Positions 1 to 8,330 of a stretch of 64,000 nt of DNA are shown here, in pieces; the stretch's first letter is position 1, and every line of letters starts with the position of its first letter. Under the pieces are notes generated by a model that worked only from the letters and a program-made list of their open reading frames with translations, made no database searches and was not told where the DNA came from. Source of the DNA: Fermentimonas sp. (GTDB taxonomy: Bacteria > Bacteroidota > Bacteroidia > Bacteroidales > Dysgonomonadaceae); assembly GCA_015478775.1 (NCBI GenBank), contig JADMKP010000007.1:62001-126000 (forward strand). The letters run 5' to 3'. Made by a program: the position numbers and the translations under genes.

Positions 1-625
1 GATGACCCCCTCCCAGATTAAGCCATTCAATTTGATAGAAAAATTTACCAAACTTCTGCTCAAGCACCTCAAGAGTCTTTTCGAGATCATAAGAGTTGTT
101 TTCGCAAAGATTATGCATATGCAAGCCGGTGACTCCATTTGGCAAAGTATCACCTAGCTGGGCTGCGGTAATTCCGAGACGTGAACCGGGACTGCTAGGA
201 TTGTATAAATCTGTATCTACTACAGAAAACTGGGGGTTTACACGTAAACCGCACTTAATTTTCTTTCCCGAAGCTAATACCTGTGAATAATAGCGTTGAA
301 ATTGAGATAAAGAATTGAATGTAATGTGACTGCTATATTTTAAAAAGAGAGGAAAATCTTCATCTGTATATGCAGGGGCATATGTATGTGCCAGGTTTCC
401 CATTTCTTCAAACGCAAGCTGCGCCTCACTTACTGAGCTTGCAGTTGAGTGTTGAATATACTCTCTTATAATTGGAAAGGACTTCCAGGCAGCAAATGCT
501 TTGAATGCTAATATAATTTCGATGCCAGCCCTATCTTTTACTGACTTTATAAGTTGTAGATTTTTACGCATGAGCTCCTCTTCCATTACAAAACAGGGGG
601 AGGGAATCTTAGCCAAATTTATCAT
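1..625 (-). CDS. nspC: Carboxynorspermidine decarboxylase, N-terminal part (runs off left edge)
   Basis: Only the first 208 residues lie in the window; the C-terminal half is beyond base 1. The reading frame opens at the ATG at 623-625 and reads MINLAKIPSPCFVMEEELM, the usual N-terminus of this PLP-dependent fold-III decarboxylase. It ends at the edge in WLNLGGGH, a glycine-rich strand-loop conserved in the family. NspC decarboxylates carboxynorspermidine or carboxyspermidine in the alternative polyamine pathway common in Bacteroidetes. The PLP lysine is expected in LAFKAF near residue 45. No partner gene (carboxyspermidine dehydrogenase) is visible. A general ornithine/lysine decarboxylase is less likely given the PSPCFV start. 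Confidence 0.85.
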   Translation of the reverse strand, partial: MINLAKIPSPCFVMEEELMRKNLQLIKSVKDRAGIEIILAFKAFAAWKSFPIIREYIQHSTASSVSEAQLAFEEMGNLAHTYAPAYTDEDFPLFLKYSSHITFNSLSQFQRYYSQVLASGKKIKCGLRVNPQFSVVDTDLYNPSSPGSRLGITAAQLGDTLPNGVTGLHMHNLCENNSYDLEKTLEVLEQKFGKFFYQIEWLNLGGGH

Positions 626-704
626 TATTTATATTTGATGTTTATGTTTTAGTTGTAGGTTATATATGCATAAGCACTAGTGTGTTTATGCAATAACCTG
701 ATTA

Positions 705-1268
705 TTACAATTCTGTATCATCACCATTTTCTGGTTCAAATTCGTATTTACCAATATGTACTTTCTCCCATTTTAGATTTTGTATATCAGCGGGAGTTCT
801 TTCTTTCTCCTTCTTTCCAAAAGAGATAACACATACAACCTCAATTGGCATAGGTATGTTGAGCAAATCATTTATATATTCGCCCGAAGTAATATTCTCT
901 GAATAATTGCGACTTCGAACCTGAACCCAACAACTGCTTATACCCAATTCTTCGGCCTGCATTTGCATATTTATTGCTGCAATAGAGGCGTCTTCTATAC
1001 ATGCGTTACTGATAAGCGGATTGCCCGCAATTACCACTGCCATTGCAGCATCTGCAATAAAAGCAGCACTATGAGGCTTGCATAACGATAATGCTTTTAG
1101 TGTTTCTTTATCTTCAACTGCAATGAAGTCCCAAGAATGCCTATTCTTTGATGTGGGCGAAAGAAGTGCAGCCTCTAGAATCAATTTTGTTTCATCTGAC
1201 GTTAGCAATTCAGGTGTATATTTACGTATACTGCGTCTTTTTATAAGTAATTGTTGAAAATTTTCCAT
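705..1268 (-). CDS. Nitroreductase family protein
   Basis: A 187-residue FMN-dependent nitroreductase-fold protein. The N-terminus carries the family signature RRSIRKYTPE (FMN phosphate contact), then AALLSPTSKNRHSWDF. The middle has the GISSCWVQVR segment typical of small nitroreductases. The frame stays open to 1322, but the upstream 18 residues are rich in cysteine and arginine and unlike the family, so I start at the ATG at 1266-1268 (MENFQQLL). It probably reduces nitro compounds or quinones with NAD(P)H in the cytoplasm; the substrate cannot be told. It lies between nspC, which it does not overlap, and a divergent hemerythrin-like gene. Confidence 0.85.
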   Translation of the reverse strand: MENFQQLLIKRRSIRKYTPELLTSDETKLILEAALLSPTSKNRHSWDFIAVEDKETLKALSLCKPHSAAFIADAAMAVVIAGNPLISNACIEDASIAAINMQMQAEELGISSCWVQVRSRNYSENITSGEYINDLLNIPMPIEVVCVISFGKKEKERTPADIQNLKWEKVHIGKYEFEPENGDDTEL

Positions 1269-1461
1269 CTTAAGTAGTCTATTTAATCTGCAAACACGAG
1301 AACAGACTACAATAATAAGCAAAAGAATGGAATATTTAAACTAAAATGACAATCTTAAACGCCGTAAAAGTGAGATGGGATTTGTTCAAAACACTTATGA
1401 TCAGGAAGTATTATTTAGAATAAATCTATATTACCAAGATTTTTTGTAATTTTGCAACAAA

Positions 1462-2187
1462 ATGTTTGACACTATGCATCATTCTTCAATAATAAAAATG
1501 AAACCATCTATTAAGATGGCCGAGCAGATAGATTCTAACCCGAAGCTGTTACTGATGTTGCAGCACTTTAACATCGATTTTAGAGTTAGTGATTTAACGG
1601 TTTCGCAACTTTGTCAAGAATATGACATAAGCGAGAACTTATTTGTGGATATTGCCAACTTATATAACGGTTTTGGTCCGAAGAAGAACCACACTTATAC
1701 AAAGAAAGATCTGCTGCAGGTGATTGATTTTTTGAAAAACACTCACCAATATTATCGCTTAGATATGTATCCGCAAATAAATAACTATATTCACCAACTA
1801 CAAGAGAACCACCCTGAAGTGGAGCTGAGGCTGATTGAGATGTTCTTTAATGAATATTTTAGCGAAGTGAAAGAGCATTTAGATTATGAAGATGACATTG
1901 CATTTCCTTATTTTATAAAGCTATTAAAAGAAAATAACACTAATGAGGCTCGCGAACTTTACTCATCTAAAGAATATAGCGATCATCATACTGATATTGA
2001 GCTAAAGCTGCATGATTTGAAGAATTTACTTCTTAAGTATGTGAAGGTGGACAATGATTTGGATTTACGCAGAAAACTGTTTTTCTCGTTGTATGAACTA
2101 GAGTACGACCTATATATACATTCTCTGATTGAGGAATCGATATTAATTCCGTCTGGCTTGCAAATAGAAGATAAAGAAAATGCATAA
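1462..2187 (+). CDS. Hemerythrin-like (HHE) domain protein
   Basis: 241 residues. The C-terminal two thirds is a helical HHE-type domain with candidate di-iron ligands (NNYIHQL, EVKEHLDYEDDIAFPYF, SDHHTDIELKLHDL, IHSLIEESILIP). The first 80 residues resemble a divergent DUF542/ScdA-type N-domain (LLLMLQHFNIDFRVSDLTV) without the CC pair seen in RIC proteins. It overlaps the LuxR-type gene by 8 bases, so the two are surely one operon. Family members bind oxygen or nitric oxide, or repair iron-sulfur centres; here a sensor or effector for the adjacent regulator is likely. A TAATTTTG box at 1447-1454 lies only 7 bases before this ATG, so translation could instead begin at the ATG at 1498 or 1516. 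Confidence 0.75.
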   Translation: MFDTMHHSSIIKMKPSIKMAEQIDSNPKLLLMLQHFNIDFRVSDLTVSQLCQEYDISENLFVDIANLYNGFGPKKNHTYTKKDLLQVIDFLKNTHQYYRLDMYPQINNYIHQLQENHPEVELRLIEMFFNEYFSEVKEHLDYEDDIAFPYFIKLLKENNTNEARELYSSKEYSDHHTDIELKLHDLKNLLLKYVKVDNDLDLRRKLFFSLYELEYDLYIHSLIEESILIPSGLQIEDKENA

Positions 2188-2782
2188 AAATCCATTACAT
2201 ATTTTAATTCTCGAAAGCTCGAGAATCATTTTTGAGGGTCTTTATACAATACTTTACCAGTCGGAACTCGATTGCAAAATATACCGAATTGAAGCAATGG
2301 ATGAACTCAGTGGTGTTTTAGAAACTGAGAAAATAGACATTTTCGTTGCTAATTTACTGCATTTTGTGAATCGGGAAAAAGAGATTAAGAAGTTTAGAAA
2401 GGACAATCCTAATATATCTGTTGTTGGTATTGACTATGGTATGATGCAAAAACCGGACCCAGAGCCAGATGCATTATTCTCACTTTACGATACACAAGAG
2501 CATATTGTAAATCTGATTTCGAGACTGGATAGTAAAAACAAAAATGTTTCTAAATACAATGAGAAGGACGACAATCTGACCAAAAGAGAGATTGAAGTTC
2601 TTACCGGAATTGTAAATGGAATGCTCAATAAAGAGATAGCGGAATTTCTCAATATAAGCATACATACTGTTGTTAGGCATCGGAAAAACATTACCACTAA
2701 AACTGGTATCCGCAGTCAGTCCGGTTTAACCATTTATGCTATCTCAAAAAAGATTGTAGATATAGAAGATATAGAAATTTAG
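2180..2782 (+). CDS. LuxR-type helix-turn-helix transcription regulator
   Basis: 200 residues. The C-terminus (about 133-195) is a clear GerE/LuxR helix-turn-helix: LTKREIEVLTGIVNGMLNKE, then EIAEFLNISIHTVVRHRKNI. The first 110 residues look like a degenerate receiver domain (HILILESSRIIFEGL start), but the usual acidic pocket and phospho-acceptor aspartate are not convincing, so regulation by phosphorylation is doubtful. It is translationally coupled to the hemerythrin-like gene (8-base overlap), which makes that protein a plausible input. Its stop overlaps the stop of the convergent TonB receptor by 4 bases. Confidence 0.85.
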   Translation: MHKNPLHILILESSRIIFEGLYTILYQSELDCKIYRIEAMDELSGVLETEKIDIFVANLLHFVNREKEIKKFRKDNPNISVVGIDYGMMQKPDPEPDALFSLYDTQEHIVNLISRLDSKNKNVSKYNEKDDNLTKREIEVLTGIVNGMLNKEIAEFLNISIHTVVRHRKNITTKTGIRSQSGLTIYAISKKIVDIEDIEI

Positions 2783-5181
2783 AATTGATAATTTATTGTT
2801 GCAGCAATATTAACTGGATCTGTTTGATTTAAATAACCTCCCCTGTAATATGAGGTGTATCCTTTTGAGTTGAATATATTGTTGTAGAACAACCTCAACT
2901 GAACTTTATTGACTCTATAACCGGCTTGTAGATTGAAAGTGGTGTATGAGTCGGCAATAAAAGGTTTTGTATTTGGTTGCACATTGTGGCCCGGCAATAC
3001 CTGATATGTATACTCCGCAAACGGTCTTTCACCTACGTAATAAACACCTGCCCCGAGTGATACATTTCTTAAAAACCCTTCGAAGAAAGTATAATTAAAC
3101 CATCCATTGGCCATGTGATTAGCAGTGTTCATTGGTTCTGAATCTTCGTGATAATAGGGACTATCGTGATATCCCGCGTCAAGGTACGAGTATCCAAGCA
3201 CAGCATCCATATTTTTAAGAATCTTACCAGTCAACTCTAGCTCCACACCTTGACGTTTAAGATTACCAGCTTTAATATAGTAACCAGTGTTTCTTCCAGC
3301 TTCGTCAAGAGCAGCATATGAGATATTATTATTAAGTATATTAAACCATGTAGCATTAAATCTGAGTCTGTTATTGAACCACTCAGTTTTGAAACCAGCC
3401 TCAATTTGTTTTTCTCGTGTAGCTCCCACTGGAGTAATTTTGTCTTCCAATAAGTTGCCAGCACCACGAAGTGATGTAGTTGTTGTATAGGAAGCAAACA
3501 TATTTAGGTTCTTTACTGGAGTAACAATTATTCCAAATAATGGATCCCAAACACTTCCACCTGACGTGGAGACTGTGTTATCAGATAAACCACTCATTTG
3601 ACTATACCTTAAACCTAGTGACAACTTAAGATATTTGTTGAAAGTCATAACCTCTTGTAATAGTATACCATAAGCATAATCACGAGAGTTTACTGGCTCG
3701 CCATTTACCAGATTTACGGGCGGCAGGACATTGTTAATTGATTGAAGCACATCGATAGTATCTACTACAATTGAGTTGGTATTAGTTGTAGAAACATCTG
3801 TCCATCGATAATCGAGTCCCAAGTTAAAGGTATGCTTTACTGCTCCTGAATATAAGTCTTTTCCAATAAGATCGAGTTGAAACACTCCATTCTTATCTAA
3901 TCGCTCGCTACCACTATAAGCTCTTGAACGCAAATTATAGTTACCTGTTTGTGTGACATTTCTTAGAGGGCTTGCATGAGCAACTATTTTTGTTAGTCCC
4001 ATATCAGAACCAGCATAAGCAACCCTAAGACTTAACCAATCGTTTAAACTCCTGTTTATTTGTGTCATATATGTAAATGTATTCACCACTTGACGGTCTG
4101 TTGTGAAGCCCATAAACTTGTTGTTTGGCATATCATAAACATTATATACACTATCGGCGCTAAGGTTTATGGTTCCTTGATCGGGCGTGCGAGAGTCGTG
4201 CATAAAGTCCATTTCAACTGTGACCTGCGTCTTATTGTCGGGACGCCATGCAAATGAGGGATTCAGATAGATTCTATCTTTTGAGACATGATTACGATAA
4301 CTATCGGCACGCTCAAAAGCACCATTGATACGGAAGGCTGTACGTTGTAATTTATCTGTAACAAACTGTACATCGAAAGTTGGACGAAGTAATCCCCAAC
4401 TGCCAGTTCTTAAACCAACATTACCTGAATTAACAAAACGTGGAGTTTTTGTAGCAACATTAACAACACCTCCTGCAGACCCCAGATCGTTTCCCAGACC
4501 CTGTGCTATTGCAGCCGACCCCCTTAAGATTTGTATAGTTTCTACACCCTGCATATCAGTAAGAAATCCATTTCCTCTGAAATCGGAGTGCACCCTAACT
4601 CCATTTTTTACAACAGGTATTCCCCTGTAGCCTCGAGATGTTAAACTCTCTGTTGTGTTGCCAAAAGTGGCGAATGTGCCCAAGCCGGGAGAATTTCTAA
4701 CAGCATCATTTAGTGTTAATACACCCTGATCTGCAATCATTTTTTGAGAAATAACAGAAACACTCTGTACTTGCTCATCTAATCGTAGAGGAATACGAGT
4801 GAGAGCATCCATCTTTTCGGGTCGCTCTCGCCTTCTACCGAAAACTTCAATTTCCAGCAATACTTGTTCATCTTGTTCTAAAACAAAGTTCTCATTTTTC
4901 TCTTGATTCTGTTGAAACACTATTTCTTTGGATTGTGGTGTATATCCTACATAGCTTACCACAACAGAGTATTTACCAGCAGGAATATTATTTAAATTAA
5001 ACTCACCTGAGATATCAGTATCATCACCAATACCCAGTTCCTCGAAGTAAACCGTAGCTCCAATAAGTTCATTACCTTCATTATCTGTAACTATTCCAGA
5101 AAATAAATTATTATTCTGACTAAATACCATGAAAGGGCTAGTTATTAAACCTATTATGAAAATGATTAAATTTTTACTCAT
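2779..5181 (-). CDS. TonB-dependent siderophore-type outer-membrane receptor
   Basis: 800 residues, full length. Signal peptide about 1-21 ending MVFSQ; a carboxypeptidase-D-like regulatory domain about 25-110 (GIVTDNEGNELIGATVYF); a TonB plug about 125-235 (LNDAVRNSPGLGTFATFG, then GVETIQILRGSAAIAQG); then a beta barrel ending in a terminal phenylalanine (INYQF). This layout matches FecA/FhuA-like receptors for ferric siderophores. It sits in the outer membrane and takes energy from TonB. No FecR/sigma pair or periplasmic binding protein is adjacent. A possible promoter lies far upstream at 5360-5390. Ligand not determinable. Confidence 0.9.
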   Translation of the reverse strand: MSKNLIIFIIGLITSPFMVFSQNNNLFSGIVTDNEGNELIGATVYFEELGIGDDTDISGEFNLNNIPAGKYSVVVSYVGYTPQSKEIVFQQNQEKNENFVLEQDEQVLLEIEVFGRRRERPEKMDALTRIPLRLDEQVQSVSVISQKMIADQGVLTLNDAVRNSPGLGTFATFGNTTESLTSRGYRGIPVVKNGVRVHSDFRGNGFLTDMQGVETIQILRGSAAIAQGLGNDLGSAGGVVNVATKTPRFVNSGNVGLRTGSWGLLRPTFDVQFVTDKLQRTAFRINGAFERADSYRNHVSKDRIYLNPSFAWRPDNKTQVTVEMDFMHDSRTPDQGTINLSADSVYNVYDMPNNKFMGFTTDRQVVNTFTYMTQINRSLNDWLSLRVAYAGSDMGLTKIVAHASPLRNVTQTGNYNLRSRAYSGSERLDKNGVFQLDLIGKDLYSGAVKHTFNLGLDYRWTDVSTTNTNSIVVDTIDVLQSINNVLPPVNLVNGEPVNSRDYAYGILLQEVMTFNKYLKLSLGLRYSQMSGLSDNTVSTSGGSVWDPLFGIIVTPVKNLNMFASYTTTTSLRGAGNLLEDKITPVGATREKQIEAGFKTEWFNNRLRFNATWFNILNNNISYAALDEAGRNTGYYIKAGNLKRQGVELELTGKILKNMDAVLGYSYLDAGYHDSPYYHEDSEPMNTANHMANGWFNYTFFEGFLRNVSLGAGVYYVGERPFAEYTYQVLPGHNVQPNTKPFIADSYTTFNLQAGYRVNKVQLRLFYNNIFNSKGYTSYYRGGYLNQTDPVNIAATINYQF

Positions 5182-5599
5182 TTATTTTTATATATTTATT
5201 TTTATATAGTAGTTATGCTTATTACGTCTTATTACATTGATATCCGAATCTGTTTCTACACCTATTTGTACAAACCTAAAACCTCTCTCAATTTTTATTT
5301 AGACAAACTCCTTAAGTTTATCAACACTTACTTTAATAAAGGGTGCTAATTGAATGGTGCAAAGTAAAATCAAAAACTATAGGGGGACAATACCATTATA
5401 TTACCATTTACATATCTGGCAATACTTACTATTTATCACACTATCGCAACAAATAATATTTATTTTCCCCATTTATTAAACTTTATTCAAAATTAGACGT
5501 TTCATCTTTTTTAAAATCATTATAGCAATCAATCGTAAATTCATTTTCTATTCTAAGATATAAATCATAGATTTACGGTTTCTGAAAATAATTAATCGT
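5182..5599. other. Divergent intergenic region between TonB receptor and sucC
   Basis: 418 bases without a credible gene. On the minus strand TTG (5388-5390), 20 bases, then TTACTTTG (5360-5367) is a plausible receptor promoter, giving a leader of about 170 bases before the ATG at 5181. On the plus side TAGATTTA (5568-5575), 25 bases before sucC, is only a weak -7 match. I did not find a convincing Fur box, although the receptor type would lead one to expect iron control. Confidence 0.4.
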
Positions 5600-6745
5600 A
5601 TGAAAATTCACGAATACCAGGCAAAAGAGATGTTCTCAGCATACGGAATACCTGTGGAGCAAAGTGTAGTATGCCGCTCTGTGGAGGATGCTGTAAAAGC
5701 ATATTCACATTTAGACTCAAAGAAAGTTATAGTTAAAGCTCAAGTTCATACCGGTGGCAGAGGTAAAGCTGGAGGGGTAAAGCTTGCAGGAGATGAGATT
5801 GAATTGCGCAAACATGTAGCAAACATTCTTGGAATGGATATAAAAGGATTTACTGTAGACCGAGTTTTGGTAGGTCAGGCAGTTAACATATCGAAAGAGC
5901 TTTATGTAAGTTATGTAATAGACCGTCGATCAAAATCAGCCATTCTAATGATTAGTAAAGAAGGAGGAATGGATATTGAGGAAGTTGCAAGAGTTGCACC
6001 AGAAAAGATTCATAAGATAGCAATTGACCCTTCTATTGGAGTACCAGACTTTCTTGCCCGCGAAGTTGCTTTTACACTATTTGATGATATAAAACTTGTA
6101 AGACAGACTGCAGTAATATTTCAAAATCTTTATAAACTTTTTGTAGAGTCTGATGCATCTTTGGCAGAAATTAATCCACTTGTATTAACAGCCGAAGGAA
6201 ATATTGTAGCTATAGATGCTAAGATGACTTTTGATGACAATGCCCTATTCAGGCATCCTAAAGTAGCGTCATTGAACGAACCAACTGAAGAAGAGAAGAA
6301 AGAACTCTTTGCAAAAAGTAAAGGATTTAGCTATGTAAATTTGGGAGGCGAAATTGGCTGTATGGTCAACGGTGCAGGTTTAGCAATGGCTACAATGGAT
6401 GTAATAAAGCTTTATGGTGGCAATCCTGCTAACTTTTTAGATATTGGAGGCAGTTCTAACCCAGACAAGGTGATTGAGGCAATGAAGTTGTTACTTAGCG
6501 ATAAAAATGTAAAAGTGGTATTAATTAATATATTTGGAGGTATAACACGATGCGATGATGTTGCAAGAGGTCTTCTTGAAGCTTTTAGACAAATAAAGAC
6601 TCATGTGCCGGTGGTGATACGACTTACCGGTACTAATGAAAAAGAAGGACGTGCTTTATTAGAAGGCACCAATTTGCATGTGGCAAACACAATGGGAGAA
6701 GCTACTCAAAAGGCAGTGGATCTAGCAAAACAGCTTCAAAATTAA
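5600..6745 (+). CDS. sucC: Succinyl-CoA synthetase (ADP-forming), beta subunit
   Basis: 381 residues, the normal length. The N-terminal ATP-grasp domain carries MKIHEYQAKEMFSAYGIPV and the glycine-rich TGGRGKAGG loop at about 51-59. The C-terminal CoA-ligase domain has LGGEIGCMVNGAGLAMATMD, FLDIGG and NIFGGITRCD, where the phosphohistidine-binding and CoA-contact loops lie. With SucD, 34 bases downstream, it interconverts succinyl-CoA plus ADP and phosphate with succinate plus ATP in the cytoplasm. In a fermenter this gives substrate-level ATP. It is followed by a strong hairpin after sucD, so it is a two-gene unit apart from the glutamate operon. Confidence 0.97.
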   Translation: MKIHEYQAKEMFSAYGIPVEQSVVCRSVEDAVKAYSHLDSKKVIVKAQVHTGGRGKAGGVKLAGDEIELRKHVANILGMDIKGFTVDRVLVGQAVNISKELYVSYVIDRRSKSAILMISKEGGMDIEEVARVAPEKIHKIAIDPSIGVPDFLAREVAFTLFDDIKLVRQTAVIFQNLYKLFVESDASLAEINPLVLTAEGNIVAIDAKMTFDDNALFRHPKVASLNEPTEEEKKELFAKSKGFSYVNLGGEIGCMVNGAGLAMATMDVIKLYGGNPANFLDIGGSSNPDKVIEAMKLLLSDKNVKVVLINIFGGITRCDDVARGLLEAFRQIKTHVPVVIRLTGTNEKEGRALLEGTNLHVANTMGEATQKAVDLAKQLQN

Positions 6746-6779
6746 ACCATACTAATAACATCAAACTGAAAAACTAATT

Positions 6780-7643
6780 ATGAGTATTCTTATTGATAAA
6801 AACACACGACTTGTAGTTCAAGGCATAACAGGTAGAGATGGTGCTTTTCATGCTGCAAAAATGAAAGCCTATGGAACAAATGTTGTTGGTGGCACATCAC
6901 CCGGGAAAACAGGTGAACTAGTAGATGGTCTTCCGGTATTTAATACTGTTAAGGATGCCGTTAATGAAACAGGAGCAAACACATCAGTTATTTTTGTGCC
7001 AGCTCCGTTCGCTAAAGATGCTATGATGGAAGCCGCTTATGCAGGTATCGATTTAATCATTTGTATTACAGAAGGTGTGCCCACACTTGATGTAATTGAA
7101 GCATATAATTTTATTACTAAAAAAGGTGCAAAACTTATTGGGCCTAACTGTCCGGGATTAATTTCACCCGAAAAGAGTATGGTTGGAATCATGCCGACAA
7201 TGATATTCAAAGAAGGGGGCACAGGAGTAATTAGCCGAAGTGGCACTCTAACGTATGAAGTAGTATATAATCTTACTGCCGGCGGAATAGGTCAGTCTAC
7301 TGCAGTGGGTGTGGGAGGTGATCCGGTTGTAGGTTTATACTATCAAGAGCTTTTAAATATGTTTGAGAATGATCCCGATACAGATTCCATCGTTCTTATT
7401 GGTGAAATTGGTGGTGATGCAGAAGAACAAGCAGCTGAGTACATAAAAAAACATATAACTAAACCAGTTGTTGCATTTATTGCCGGACAACAAGCACCTC
7501 CGGGAAAACAAATGGGTCACGCCGGTGCTATTATATCAAGTGGATCAGGAACAGCAGCAGAAAAGATTGCAGCATTTGAGGCAGTGGGAGTACCGGTTGC
7601 CAATGAACCAAGTTTGATTCCTGAATTGCTAAAAAGAAGATAA
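6780..7643 (+). CDS. sucD: Succinyl-CoA synthetase, alpha subunit
   Basis: 287 residues, full length. It begins [20 protein letters not shown], has the CoA-binding Rossmann segment (GGTSPGKTG), the GPNCPG loop and the histidine phosphorylated during catalysis at about residue 247 in [11 protein letters not shown]. It forms the alpha-beta complex with SucC immediately upstream. The gene ends 25 bases before a perfect 25-bp inverted repeat. Nothing unusual in the coding sequence. Confidence 0.97.
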   Translation: MSILIDKNTRLVVQGITGRDGAFHAAKMKAYGTNVVGGTSPGKTGELVDGLPVFNTVKDAVNETGANTSVIFVPAPFAKDAMMEAAYAGIDLIICITEGVPTLDVIEAYNFITKKGAKLIGPNCPGLISPEKSMVGIMPTMIFKEGGTGVISRSGTLTYEVVYNLTAGGIGQSTAVGVGGDPVVGLYYQELLNMFENDPDTDSIVLIGEIGGDAEEQAAEYIKKHITKPVVAFIAGQQAPPGKQMGHAGAIISSGSGTAAEKIAAFEAVGVPVANEPSLIPELLKRR

Positions 7644-7668
7644 TAAAGTATACATCCATATCTTTATT

Positions 7669-7730
7669 ATTTATCAAAATTAAAAGAGATTGCTCCCACT
7701 AAGGTGCAATCTCTTTTAATTTTGATAAAT
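7669..7730 (+). terminator. Long perfect hairpin terminator after sucCD
   Basis: The arms 7669-7693 and 7706-7730 are exact reverse complements over 25 bases, with a 12-base loop. The outer half is A/T-only apart from one pair, so the RNA has a U-rich 3' arm. It is far longer than a normal intrinsic terminator and separates sucCD from the glutamate operon. Confidence 0.85.
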
Positions 7731-7792
7731 CACATACTGCTTTTTATCATATGTATGAGATAAATTAGTAATATTTAATTTAATCGATTTGT

Positions 7793-7823
7793 TTTGCTTT
7801 TAACTTTAAAAGGTATAATTTTG
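7793..7823 (+). promoter_or_regulatory. Bacteroidetes-type promoter of the glutamate mutase operon
   Basis: TTTG at 7793-7796, a 19-base spacer and TAATTTTG at 7816-7823 match the TTTG / TAnnTTTG consensus exactly. The predicted start leaves a leader of about 55 bases before glmS (7886). Confidence 0.75.
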
Positions 7824-7885
7824 TGGAAGTATTAATTGATGAAATACTAAATCTAATGGCATTTTAAAATATAGTTTTTAATGTT

Positions 7886-8326
7886 ATGAAAAACAAAAAA
7901 TCTAACAACGATGTAATAACAATTGTAACCGGTGTTATTGGTTCTGATGTTCATGCTGTAGGAAATAAAATACTTACATATAAACTTGAAGAAGCAGGCT
8001 TTAAGGTAATAAACCTAGGAGTTATGGTTGATCAGGAAGAGTATATTGATGCGTCTATTGAAACAGATGCTGATGCAATAATGGTTTCATCTCTTTATGG
8101 ACATGGAGAAATTGATTGCATGGGTCTACGTGAAAAATGCGACGAGGCAGGCTTAACAAATATTCCACTTATTGTGGGCGGAAATTTAGTTGTTGGCAAA
8201 CAGAATTTTGAGGATGTAGAAAAAAGATTTCTCGACATGGGGTTCACAAAAGTCTTTCCACCTGGCTCTGATATTGAGGAGGGTATAGAATATTTAAAAA
8301 ATTTATTAAGGGTTCAAACATATTGA
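7886..8326 (+). CDS. glmS: Glutamate mutase sigma subunit (B12-binding)
   Basis: 146 residues, the usual size of the small methylaspartate mutase subunit. The cobalamin-binding signature D-x-H-x-x-G is at residues 21-26 (DVHAVG); the histidine is the lower axial cobalt ligand. [17 protein letters not shown] and [11 protein letters not shown] form the rest of the flavodoxin-like B12 fold. With GlmE it carries out the adenosylcobalamin-dependent rearrangement of L-glutamate to threo-3-methyl-L-aspartate. First gene of the operon, 4 bases before glmL. No cobalamin riboswitch is evident in the leader. Confidence 0.96.
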   Translation: MKNKKSNNDVITIVTGVIGSDVHAVGNKILTYKLEEAGFKVINLGVMVDQEEYIDASIETDADAIMVSSLYGHGEIDCMGLREKCDEAGLTNIPLIVGGNLVVGKQNFEDVEKRFLDMGFTKVFPPGSDIEEGIEYLKNLLRVQTY

Positions 8327-8330
8327 CAAA

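Noticed and set aside
96-290. Plus-strand frame of 64 codons at the left edge
   Set aside because: It is the antisense of nspC, whose frame is clear by homology.
5182-5599. Fur box before the siderophore-type receptor
   Set aside because: No stretch matched a Fur palindrome well enough by eye in this AT-rich region.
7824-7885. Cobalamin riboswitch before the B12-dependent glutamate mutase
   Set aside because: The leader is only about 55 bases, too short for a cobalamin riboswitch, and lacks a B12-box-like sequence.
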